The notes beneath the pieces were generated by a model. It worked only from the letters and a program-made list of their open reading frames with translations. It was not told the origin of the DNA and ran no database searches. The translations under genes were made by a program, and so were the position numbers. 25,856 nt of DNA from an uncultured Gammaproteobacteria bacterium (lineage in GTDB: Bacteria > Pseudomonadota > Gammaproteobacteria > GCA-002705445 > GCA-002716945), in NCBI GenBank assembly GCA_913043035.1, contig CAJWMM010000001.1, forward strand, positions 1-25,856, written 5' to 3'. Below are positions 7,796 through 15,570 of the stretch, piece by piece. The stretch's first letter is position 1, and each line of letters begins with the position of its first letter.

Positions 7796-8493
7796 TACTC
7801 TGATTCACCTTTTGGTCTTGGAGTTGTGATAATTTCACCAGTTACAGTATAAAATATTTCTTCTGCAATGTTAGTTATATGGTCACCCGCTCTCTCTATA
7901 GTTTTTATGGTGAAAAGTAATTTAGTATTCGCTAATGTCTTAATCTTGTTCGGTTTACTTTTGATATCTTCTATAATTTGGTTATAAATCATCTGATAGT
8001 GCTGATCTATAGCTGCATCAGCATTTCTAACTTCTAGTGCTTTATCTTTATTTTTTGTGACGTAAGCATCAATTACACGTTTGAGCTGACCTTGAACCAT
8101 GACTGTCATTCTTAAAATTTCATTTTTTATTTCTGCTGGTGGAATTTCCTCCAGAGCCTGAATTCTCAGGGAGATATTTTTACAATAATCTCCTAATCTC
8201 TCTAAATCTGTTGATATCTTAAGTGCGGTTAAACCCTCTCTGAGATCTATTGCCATAGGAGATCGCAAAGTTATAAAAGTTATAACCTGATCCCTTATCT
8301 TTCCGTCAAACGCATCCAACTTTGGTTCATTTTCTAAGACATCCTCAACTGTGGAGGCAGAGCCAGTATCTATAATATGATGTAGGAGTTTATATTGCTC
8401 CTCAACTAATGTAGCCATTTTAGTTACGGATCTTCTTATCGATGCAATGTCGTCATCAAAAGATGAAACAATATGACCGCTTTGTTCACTCAT
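7795..8493 (-). CDS. phoU: PhoU phosphate signalling regulator
   Basis: PhoU links the state of the PstSCAB transporter to PhoR and keeps the Pho regulon off when phosphate is ample. The 232-residue protein has the two three-helix-bundle repeats of the family. The paired metal-binding motifs are DLERLGDYCKNI (E98, D102) and TIERAGDHITNI (E200, D204). The start lies 40 bases after pstB, with a GAGG ribosome site. It is coupled to phoB downstream. Confidence 0.96.
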   Translation of the reverse strand: MSEQSGHIVSSFDDDIASIRRSVTKMATLVEEQYKLLHHIIDTGSASTVEDVLENEPKLDAFDGKIRDQVITFITLRSPMAIDLREGLTALKISTDLERLGDYCKNISLRIQALEEIPPAEIKNEILRMTVMVQGQLKRVIDAYVTKNKDKALEVRNADAAIDQHYQMIYNQIIEDIKSKPNKIKTLANTKLLFTIKTIERAGDHITNIAEEIFYTVTGEIITTPRPKGESE

Positions 8494-8533
8494 ATAACTT
8501 ACCTCTCATTAAATTATATCAATAATCCCTGTT

Positions 8534-9298
8534 TTAACCAATTCTACCAGTTATATAATCTTGAGTTTTTGCATGCTCTGGATTGGAAAAAATATTCTTT
8601 GTGAGTCCAGTCTCCACAAGCTCACCCATGTGCATGTAAGCTGTTCTATTAGACACTCTTGCTGCTTGTTGCATTGAATGTGTAACTATAACAATTGTAT
8701 ATTTCTCTTTTAGCTCCTCAATCAATTCTTCAATTTTTGCAGTTGCAATTGGGTCAAGTGCTGAGCAAGGTTCATCCATTAAAATGATTTCAGGATTCAC
8801 TGCAAGAGCTCTCGCAATACAGAGCCTTTGTTGCTGACCACCTGAAAGTCCAGTACCCGGTTCGAATAACCTATCTTTAACTTCGTTAAATAATCCTGCC
8901 TTTTGTAAGCTCGATACAACAATTTCATCTAGATCATCTTTGTTTTTATACATACCGTGTAGTTTAGGACCATATGCAATATTCTCATAAACTGATTTTG
9001 GAAAAGGATTAGGTTTTTGAAATACCATTCCTACTCTTGTTCTTAAGCTCACAGGGTCTGTGGACGCATCATTTATATTCTCCCCGTCAATCAAAACTTG
9101 CCCATTGTATTTACAAATTTCTACTAAATCATTCATTCTATTGAAGCACTTTATGAGAGTTGATTTACCACAACCAGATGGTCCAATTAATGAAGTGACT
9201 TCATTTGCAAAGATATTTAAATTTACATCAAATAGTGCTTGCTTTTTTCCATAGAAAACATCTAAATTTTTCACTGCTATTTTCAAAGACTCGCTCAT
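8534..9298 (-). CDS. pstB: Phosphate ABC transporter ATPase PstB
   Basis: This is the ATPase that powers the PstSCAB high-affinity phosphate importer on the cytosolic face. In 254 residues it has Walker A GPSGCGKST (39-47), the Q-loop at Q94 (MVFQKPNPFP), the ABC signature LSGGQQQR (151-158), Walker B ILMDEP (172-177) and the switch histidine H207 in VTHSMQQA. Length and motif spacing are normal. It starts 10 bases after the pstA stop. Confidence 0.98.
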   Translation of the reverse strand: MSESLKIAVKNLDVFYGKKQALFDVNLNIFANEVTSLIGPSGCGKSTLIKCFNRMNDLVEICKYNGQVLIDGENINDASTDPVSLRTRVGMVFQKPNPFPKSVYENIAYGPKLHGMYKNKDDLDEIVVSSLQKAGLFNEVKDRLFEPGTGLSGGQQQRLCIARALAVNPEIILMDEPCSALDPIATAKIEELIEELKEKYTIVIVTHSMQQAARVSNRTAYMHMGELVETGLTKNIFSNPEHAKTQDYITGRIG

Positions 9299-9308
9299 AA
9301 ATTCTTTG

Positions 9309-10526
9309 TCACCATTTTTTCTCTAATTTCTTTCTCAAGTACACCGCAGTAATATTTAGTAAAAACAAAAAGATTAATAATACTATTATAGCTGCAGATG
9401 TTCGTTCAACAAATGCACGCTCAGGACTATCCTGCCATAAAAATATTTGTACTGGAAGCGCGGTAGATGCATCTAATGGTCCTTGAGGAATATCAACGAT
9501 GAACGCTACCATCCCTATCATCAACAAAGGTGCTGTTTCTCCGATAGCTCGAGCAATACCTATTATTGTCCCAGTCAATATACCTGGCATAGCCAGCGGT
9601 AAAGTAAAATTGAATATGGTTTGAACTTTACTTGAACCCAGACCAATGGATGCTTCTTCAATTGATGGAGGAACGGACTTTATGGCAGACCTTGAGGCAA
9701 TCACAATGGTCGGAAGCGTCATCAAACCAAGTGTAAGCCCCCCAACTAAAGAGGCCGAACGTGGTAATTCAAAAAAATTGAGAAAAATAGCTAACCCTAG
9801 TAAACCGAATACAATTGAAGGCACAGCAGCTAAATTATTAATATTAGTCTCGATTAAATCAGAAAAAGCATTTTGTTTTGTTAACTTCTCTAGATAAATT
9901 GCAGTTAAGACACCTAGAGGGAAAGAAGTTACAAAGGCAATAAGTATGGCAAATAGTGATCCATAAATAGCTCCTAGTATACCAGCCATTTCAGGGTTCC
10001 TACTATCTGCTGAGCCAAGAAGATATCTATTAAATTGAAGTTCTATAAGATTCATTTTCACGAATTCATCAACAAACTTCATCTGGCTAGGTTTAATTCT
10101 TCCTGCGCTGTTGCCTTGTCTAGCCACAGTGCCTTTAAAATACATATCTAAATCATCAGAGGCCAAAAAATAATAATACCCATCAATCACATCACCATCA
10201 TATGCTTCTAGCATTTCCTTAAATTCAATATAAGCACCTGGGCTGAATAAAGAATAGAGATTTTTCTTATCAGACCTACTCTGAGCCTCAGGAAACATAT
10301 TTCTTAGATTTTTTCGCAGAGTTGACCTTGCATCTAGCTCTGATAAATTTTCACCTTTCTCAATTTGAATCTTGACCCCTAGATAGGTTTGATTGAATGC
10401 GCTGAAACCTGTACTGAAAATTTTAAATAACAGAACCAAGAGTAAAAAAATAGCAAGACCTACAGCTAGTAAACCATAAAATTGGAATCTTTTTTCACTC
10501 TTATTTCTTTGTATAATATTACTCAT
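9309..10526 (-). CDS. pstA: Phosphate ABC transporter permease PstA, long form
   Basis: This is a membrane-spanning half of the phosphate importer channel. It has 405 residues against about 296 in E. coli. The first membrane helix (about 17-37) is followed by a non-membrane region to about residue 178 (the N-terminal DUF3333-type extension of longer PstA proteins, presumably periplasmic). The permease core follows with AAVPSIVFGLLGLA and the EAA-type loop EASIGLGSSKVQTIFNFTLP that docks PstB. It overlaps the end of pstC by 8 bases, indicating coupled translation. Confidence 0.95.
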   Translation of the reverse strand: MSNIIQRNKSEKRFQFYGLLAVGLAIFLLLVLLFKIFSTGFSAFNQTYLGVKIQIEKGENLSELDARSTLRKNLRNMFPEAQSRSDKKNLYSLFSPGAYIEFKEMLEAYDGDVIDGYYYFLASDDLDMYFKGTVARQGNSAGRIKPSQMKFVDEFVKMNLIELQFNRYLLGSADSRNPEMAGILGAIYGSLFAILIAFVTSFPLGVLTAIYLEKLTKQNAFSDLIETNINNLAAVPSIVFGLLGLAIFLNFFELPRSASLVGGLTLGLMTLPTIVIASRSAIKSVPPSIEEASIGLGSSKVQTIFNFTLPLAMPGILTGTIIGIARAIGETAPLLMIGMVAFIVDIPQGPLDASTALPVQIFLWQDSPERAFVERTSAAIIVLLIFLFLLNITAVYLRKKLEKKW

Positions 10527-11895
10527 ATTGCTCTCTAAATTTCTTCACGATAGATAGTGAAATTATATTAAGTATTAAAGTAAGGAAGAATAAGACGAAT
10601 GCAAGTGCGAATGCAGACATGGTTTTAGCACTATCAAATTCTTGATCCCCAGTAAGGAGGCCGACAATTTGAACGGTAACTGTTGTCACTGCGTTAAAAG
10701 GATTCGCAGTAAGATTTGCCGCGAAACCAGCTGCCATTACCACAATCATCGTCTCGCCTATTGCTCTTGAGAAAGCTAGTAAAAAACTTCCTACTATTCC
10801 ATGAAACGAAGCTGGAATAATTACTCTTGTTGTTGTCTCTGATAATGTGGCGCCCATTGCCAAAGAACCCTCTTTCAATGACCTAGGCACAGCCGATAAT
10901 GAATCATCCGTCAGTGATGCGATAAAAGGTATTATCATGATACCCAAGACTGATCCTGCTATTAAAGCACTCTCTGAACTAAAGCCATCAATATTAAAAA
11001 AGATACCTAGATCTCTAAAAAATGGACCTACGGTTATAACCGCAAAGAAACCATAAACGACAGTCGGAATACCTGCTAATATTTCAATAATTGGTTTTGC
11101 ATACGATCGAACTCTATTTGAAGCATATTGGGATAGATAAATCGCAGAAAATAAACCTATTGGCCCAGCAACTAACATAGCTATTAATGATATTAACAAA
11201 GTACCTGTGAATACCGGAACTGCTCCAAAGCTTCCTGATGACCCGACTTGACCTTCTCTAATTGACATCTGCGGACTCCAATGCGTTCCAAATAAAAATT
11301 CTGTGACTGCAACTGATTCAAAAAAACGAAGGGTTTCAAATAATAATGACAATACAATTCCAAGCGTAATAAAGATGGCAAATATTGATGCATATTTCAT
11401 TGTTCTGATTACAATGTCTTCGACTAAATCACGTGCTTTAAATTTAGCGGTGACTAAATTTAGTGAATATCTGAATGTAATAAGAGTAATGATTACTATC
11501 ACAATAGACTTCAACGCTAAACTCATTTTAGTAGAAGTCTCATAATACTCGACTGCAGAAGAAAAATTAGAATGATTCATCAGGGTGTCACTCGCACCAG
11601 CGACAAAACTTTTTACACCAGAAACGTAAAAGCTTACCTTATATGGGTCAACAACATCAGAAAAATATGACTCAAGATTAGTTTTAAATATTGAATTCTC
11701 TAGCCAAGACCAAAGAAATAATAGAATGATCGCAGGCGCGATTGTTAGTATTGCCGAAAAGAGACCATGGTAATGTGGCTGTGAATGAACATCTAGAGGG
11801 TTTATAGCGTTCAGAGCTGATGCTTTTCTTTTGCTTAAGAAAAAACTATAAGCAGTTAGGCCTAGGATTGTTAGTATTAAAAATTCAATAGTCAT
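10519..11895 (-). CDS. pstC: Phosphate ABC transporter permease PstC, long form
   Basis: This is the second permease of the phosphate importer. It has 458 residues against about 319 in E. coli. Extra N-terminal helices lie at about 4-20 and 46-64, followed by a non-membrane segment (about 65-125). Two further helices lie near 126-146 and 167-188, then the permease core with GGPI-type and AGIPTVVYGFFAV motifs. The EAA loop is EGSLAMGATLSETTTRVIIPAS. It pairs with the similarly extended PstA. Its start is separated from pstS by 122 bases with a hairpin, and it has only a weak ribosome site. Confidence 0.95.
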   Translation of the reverse strand: MTIEFLILTILGLTAYSFFLSKRKASALNAINPLDVHSQPHYHGLFSAILTIAPAIILLFLWSWLENSIFKTNLESYFSDVVDPYKVSFYVSGVKSFVAGASDTLMNHSNFSSAVEYYETSTKMSLALKSIVIVIITLITFRYSLNLVTAKFKARDLVEDIVIRTMKYASIFAIFITLGIVLSLLFETLRFFESVAVTEFLFGTHWSPQMSIREGQVGSSGSFGAVPVFTGTLLISLIAMLVAGPIGLFSAIYLSQYASNRVRSYAKPIIEILAGIPTVVYGFFAVITVGPFFRDLGIFFNIDGFSSESALIAGSVLGIMIIPFIASLTDDSLSAVPRSLKEGSLAMGATLSETTTRVIIPASFHGIVGSFLLAFSRAIGETMIVVMAAGFAANLTANPFNAVTTVTVQIVGLLTGDQEFDSAKTMSAFALAFVLFFLTLILNIISLSIVKKFREQYE

Positions 11896-11980
11896 ATATA
11901 TTTCATCTTTAGAAACATATTATTCACTAATTGTTACAAATATATTAAATGTCTAAATTATCTAAATATTGTTTAACAAT

Positions 11981-12005
11981 AGCGCCAATATTGATATATG
12001 ACGCT
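11981..12005 (-). other. Hairpin between pstS and pstC
   Basis: On the minus strand AGCGTC and GGCGCT pair as six base pairs (one G-U), with a loop that can pair further through ATAT/ATAT. A second perfect short palindrome, ATTGTTTAACAAT, follows at 11969-11981. No U-run follows. A structure here could favour 3'-end formation after pstS so that the binding protein is made in excess over the permeases, as in other pst operons. Confidence 0.4.
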
Positions 12006-12017
12006 AATTCTTCCTAT

Positions 12018-13049
12018 CTAGTATTGGATGTTAGCTAGGCTTTTACTGTCTTTTTGGAATTTAGCGCGCATTGCTTTAGGCATTGGTATAAGACCATTAT
12101 CTAACAAATAGCCCTCATCTCCGATAGCATTCTCACTCATGAATTCTGCCATGTATTCTTTAATGCCTGGAATAGATCCTATATGATCTTTCTTCACGTA
12201 AAAAAATAATGAGCGTGAGACTTTGTATTCGCCAGAAGCTATTGTCTCAAAAGTCGGACTTATTCCATCAACAACTGCTCCTTTAACTGAGTCTGTGTTT
12301 TGATCTAAAAAACTAAACCCAAAAACACCCACGGCATTTGGATTACTGACAAGTTTTTGAATTATAAGATTATCATTTTCCCCAGCTTCAATATATCTCC
12401 CATCTTCTCGTATGGTATAGCATAACTTCTTCCATGAAGATTTATCTTTCTTCTTAAAAGCTTTTATCCAAGGGATAGTATTACATCCACCTCCAAGAGC
12501 TAATTCAACAAATGCATCTCGTGTTCCTGATGTTGGAGGAGGACCGTAAACTTCGATTTTAATATCCGGTAAAGATGAATTTACGTCTCTCCATGTCACA
12601 GATTCGTTGACACATGTAACCTCATCTTGCATTCCACATGGCACTTTTGCTGCTAGTGCTAGATATAAATCCTTCCTTGAAATGTCAAACGAAGGTCCAT
12701 TATTAGAATTAGCTACAACAATACCATCAAATCCAATTTTATGTTCTATAATATCGTTGATTCCATTTTCCGCGCACAAACTAATTTCTTTCTTTTTTAT
12801 TCTTCTTGAAGCATTAGTTATATCAGGTTTAGAGGGGCCTTTACCAGAACAGAATAATTTTAGTCCTCCCCCAGAACCAGTTGATTCAATAATTGGCGTC
12901 TTAAATCCATTATCTGCTCTTCCAAAAGTTTCTGCAACGACTGTGGCAAACGGGTAAACGGTTGAAGAACCTACAATCCTTATAGTATCTCTAGCTTCAG
13001 CTGGTAATGTCATAAGTAATAAAACTAGAAACAGTGAAATTTTATTCAT
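12018..13049 (-). CDS. pstS: Phosphate-binding protein PstS
   Basis: This periplasmic phosphate-binding protein feeds PstCAB. From the ATG at 13049 it has 343 residues. The open frame extends to a GTG at 13058, but that GTG overlaps the ribosome site GGAG, which lies 8 bases before the ATG. Residues 1-19 are a signal peptide ending AEA. Ligand-loop motifs are IRIVGSSTVYPF, ESTGSGGGLKLFC, TNASRRIKKKE and PPTSGTRDAF. The downstream motif VGVFGFSFLDQN is also typical. A Pho-box-like site lies 60 bases upstream, so pstS probably heads the phosphate-induced transcript. Confidence 0.97.
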   Translation of the reverse strand: MNKISLFLVLLLMTLPAEARDTIRIVGSSTVYPFATVVAETFGRADNGFKTPIIESTGSGGGLKLFCSGKGPSKPDITNASRRIKKKEISLCAENGINDIIEHKIGFDGIVVANSNNGPSFDISRKDLYLALAAKVPCGMQDEVTCVNESVTWRDVNSSLPDIKIEVYGPPPTSGTRDAFVELALGGGCNTIPWIKAFKKKDKSSWKKLCYTIREDGRYIEAGENDNLIIQKLVSNPNAVGVFGFSFLDQNTDSVKGAVVDGISPTFETIASGEYKVSRSLFFYVKKDHIGSIPGIKEYMAEFMSENAIGDEGYLLDNGLIPMPKAMRAKFQKDSKSLANIQY

Positions 13050-13108
13050 TATTATCACTCCAAAAAAAATTAACTTCCATCATTACAAATGATTTAAATT
13101 AAGCACAA

Positions 13109-13126
13109 ATGAACATTTTGTTACAG
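13109..13126 (-). promoter_or_regulatory. Pho box upstream of pstS
   Basis: The minus strand reads CTGTAAC-AAAA-TGTTCAT, matching about 13 of 18 positions of CTGTCAT-AAAW-CTGTCAT. A further 11-base-phased unit with TAACAAA lies just upstream and overlaps the phoR stop. Two TAACAAA copies are exactly 11 bases apart. Position (60-77 bases before the pstS ATG) and gene function support PhoB control. Confidence 0.6.
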
Positions 13127-13131
13127 ATTTG

Positions 13132-14349
13132 TTAATTCATATCGTCAGAATATTTTGGGATACTTACCGAAAACTTACTGCCTTTTCCAACTTCGCTAGT
13201 AACCTCTAGCTTACCCTCATGACGATTTAAAATATGTTTTACAATCGCTAAGCCTAACCCAGAGCTATTACGCCGATAATCCACACTATTTTGAGCTCTA
13301 AAAAATCTCTCTGTCAATCTTGCAATCTCATTGGTTGGTATCCCAATCCCATTATCAATAATAGAGATTTTCTCATACTCAGCTAACGATTGGTGTTCTA
13401 TACTGATTTTACCCTCTTCGTCACCATAAGTGACCGCGTTTTCAAGTAAATTCTCAAAAACTTCAATGATTTGATCAGTGTTACCTCTTACAAATATCGA
13501 AGTTACTTGTTGAGATAATTCGATAGATATTTTTCTCTTTTTGGCAATTACATTCAGTGCATCCAGGGCAGAGTGTATGCATGCACCTAAATCAACTTTT
13601 TCATTTGGTAATTGAAATTCTGATTCCTCGACTCGTGAAAGAGATAATAAATCATTTACTAGCCTCTGCATTCTCTCTGCTTCACTTTTTATTGTTTGGA
13701 AAAATTCTTTCTTTTTTTTCTCGTCATCCTTAGCCGGTCCTTCAATTGTTTCTATAAAACCAAGAATGGAGGCAAGAGGCGTACGTAATTCATGGCTTAC
13801 ATTTGATACAAAATTTGTTTTAAGTTTATCAACAGCTTTTAGATCAGAGATATCAGTAATTGATAATAAAACAAATTTGCTTTTATGTTTGATGGTAAAT
13901 AATTGAGCTAACAAATATTTTTCTACTGATTGAAAAATACTAAATTCGACACTTCTAAACACATTTTTTGCGTTAATGCTTTCAATTGCCGAATCTATAT
14001 CCGGTGAACGTAGAGAGATAGCTATGGGTTGTCCGTCTGGATTGCCTCCACAAAAGTTCTTGAAAGCCTGATTTGATGATCTTATTATGAAGCCACTATC
14101 TACAATTACCATTGGTTGTTCATTATGCGTAAATAACGCAGACTTTTTGATAATACTATATTCAGTTGGATTTTTTGAAGTATCTAATTTTGATTGAACT
14201 ATAATTTCATTAGATTGTAATTTCTTATTTGTGAAATAAAAAGCCACGCCATAAAGACTTACTAAAGTAAAAATATATATCTGAGGAACATTAAATACAA
14301 AAAGTAAATATACAGTTGGAATTGAGACTATTAAAAAAAGCTTTTTCAT
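13132..14349 (-). CDS. phoR: Phosphate regulon sensor histidine kinase PhoR
   Basis: This is the inner-membrane sensor kinase for PhoB. In 405 residues it has two N-terminal membrane helices (about 3-20 and 22-40) with almost no periplasmic loop, as expected for PhoR, which reads PstSCAB/PhoU rather than an external ligand. A PAS-like domain (about 72-165) follows. The phospho-acceptor is H186 in VSNVSHELRTPL. The ATPase domain has the N-box at N304 (ENLLENAV), the G1 motif IDNGIGIP (331-338) and the G2 motif SSGLGLAIVKH (362-372). It is the first gene of the phosphate cluster and has no clear ribosome site. Its partner phoB is six genes downstream. Confidence 0.95.
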   Translation of the reverse strand: MKKLFLIVSIPTVYLLFVFNVPQIYIFTLVSLYGVAFYFTNKKLQSNEIIVQSKLDTSKNPTEYSIIKKSALFTHNEQPMVIVDSGFIIRSSNQAFKNFCGGNPDGQPIAISLRSPDIDSAIESINAKNVFRSVEFSIFQSVEKYLLAQLFTIKHKSKFVLLSITDISDLKAVDKLKTNFVSNVSHELRTPLASILGFIETIEGPAKDDEKKKKEFFQTIKSEAERMQRLVNDLLSLSRVEESEFQLPNEKVDLGACIHSALDALNVIAKKRKISIELSQQVTSIFVRGNTDQIIEVFENLLENAVTYGDEEGKISIEHQSLAEYEKISIIDNGIGIPTNEIARLTERFFRAQNSVDYRRNSSGLGLAIVKHILNRHEGKLEVTSEVGKGSKFSVSIPKYSDDMN

Positions 14350-14416
14350 TTTGTATAAGGAATTGTTGTCAAGATATGTGCATGTTATTATCTCACTATT
14401 AACATAATATACTAAT
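14350..14416. promoter_or_regulatory. Divergent promoter region of phoR and the 14417 gene
   Basis: This 67-base gap must serve two opposite transcripts. A perfect Pho half site, CTGTCAT, on the minus strand starts a weak 18-base Pho-box match (about 12 of 18) at 14406-14423, overlapping the start of the plus-strand gene. On the plus strand TTGTCA (14366-14371) with a poor -10 (TATCTC) 17 bases on is the best promoter guess. None of these is strong. Confidence 0.35.
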
Positions 14417-15568
14417 ATGACAGATATATTAATCCATAAATCATCGAAATATATAAAAGAAGATAGAGATTACTATTGTTCGGACATTCGTGATAAACAC
14501 GGAATGATTAAACCTAGTGATGATCTTATCAGTTTATCTTGTGACTCTGAGATAATAAGACCAGATATTGATTGTGGTGAACTGTGCTCTATTTACTACC
14601 CGTTTGAAAAACATTCATTTAATAGAATTTACTTAGGCATAAGTTTCCCATTATTTGCTAATAATTGGGGAGCGGCCTTTCTTAGATATCTAATGTATCT
14701 TATCAAAAAAGATGGCGCAGTGATTCTTCCTGTATATGCCGAGCGTCAAGGTGTAGAGAAGAACTATTGGTCAAGAAGCTCGCTTGAAGTTATGTTTCAA
14801 AGCAGACAAAAATGGTGGGGTATGAGTAATATTTGGGCTGAAAATGACGGTGTTATGTCTATGAGAATAGGGAAAAAAGAACCTCCTCTAATAGATAGTA
14901 CTATAAATCATTTGTTCGATAATGAGTTTCAAAAAGCCAATGGCTCTGTAGATGAAGATTTTATAAAAACTGTGATGAGGCATCACAATAATGCAACTAC
15001 TAGTGCAATCATCGAACAAATTATTATAAATTATCATGGCAGAAAAAAATCTGTCTCTTTACTTAATGTCCTAGGTGATTCATTATTGCCATCAGAAATT
15101 CTCATGAGCGACTATGTAAATGTTATAGAGGCAACTCAACATTTTAACCAAAACTCTGAATCAAATTACAAGAATGGTTTTTTACCAGAATCTTTTAGTA
15201 AAAATCTGGGGGTTATCGTTAATGATCAGATCCCTCATGTAAGTGAAAAAAAATACGATATAATTACGATGATTGATTCTCTTTGTGGTAGATCTGAGAA
15301 CGAAAAACTATCAATTATTTCTGACCTTAAAGGTTTACTTAATAGGAAAGGTATAGTTGTAATTAGGGATAGTGCATTTGATAAAAAGGAATTCTGTGAG
15401 AAAATAAAAAATGATTTAAACGTAAACGAGCTAGATCAATACTCCTCCATTGTAGCTGCCAAACACATCAAAGATAAAAAGATTGCACATTATTCTGACA
15501 TAATTTTTGATGAGCTCAACAAAGAAAATCAAAGCAGACAAAGTGTATTTAGTATTATTCAATTTTAG
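14417..15568 (+). CDS. Unrecognised protein with methyltransferase-like segments
   Basis: This is a 383-residue soluble protein of no family I can name. Residues 66-107 (FNRIYLGISFPLFANNW..., then YLMYLIKKDGAVILPVY) read like the second half of a Rossmann methyltransferase, with a hydrophobic strand, a helix and the typical KxDGxVIL strand. Residues 212-320 look like a fuller but degenerate fold: SVSLLNVLGDSLLPSE in the motif I position without its glycines, KYDIITMIDSL, then LLNRKGIVVIRDS. SAM binding is uncertain. It has no clear ribosome site. It is followed after 2 bases by the AGCS symporter, so they share a transcript. It is divergent from phoR. Confidence 0.75.
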   Translation: MTDILIHKSSKYIKEDRDYYCSDIRDKHGMIKPSDDLISLSCDSEIIRPDIDCGELCSIYYPFEKHSFNRIYLGISFPLFANNWGAAFLRYLMYLIKKDGAVILPVYAERQGVEKNYWSRSSLEVMFQSRQKWWGMSNIWAENDGVMSMRIGKKEPPLIDSTINHLFDNEFQKANGSVDEDFIKTVMRHHNNATTSAIIEQIIINYHGRKKSVSLLNVLGDSLLPSEILMSDYVNVIEATQHFNQNSESNYKNGFLPESFSKNLGVIVNDQIPHVSEKKYDIITMIDSLCGRSENEKLSIISDLKGLLNRKGIVVIRDSAFDKKEFCEKIKNDLNVNELDQYSSIVAAKHIKDKKIAHYSDIIFDELNKENQSRQSVFSIIQF

Positions 15569-15570
15569 TT

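Noticed and set aside
11922..11939. TTGTAACAATTAGTGAAT before pstC as a third Pho box
   Set aside because: Only the first half site fits; the second matches the consensus at two of seven positions, so it is not distinguishable from AT-rich background.
14367..14372. Perfect TTGACA on the minus strand as the phoR -35
   Set aside because: A 17-base spacer would put the -10 over the phoR start codon; no -10 lies in the gap at a usable distance.
14408..14413. TATACT as a -10 element for the 14417 gene
   Set aside because: It ends three bases before the ATG, so transcription would start inside the coding sequence, and no -35 is suitably placed.
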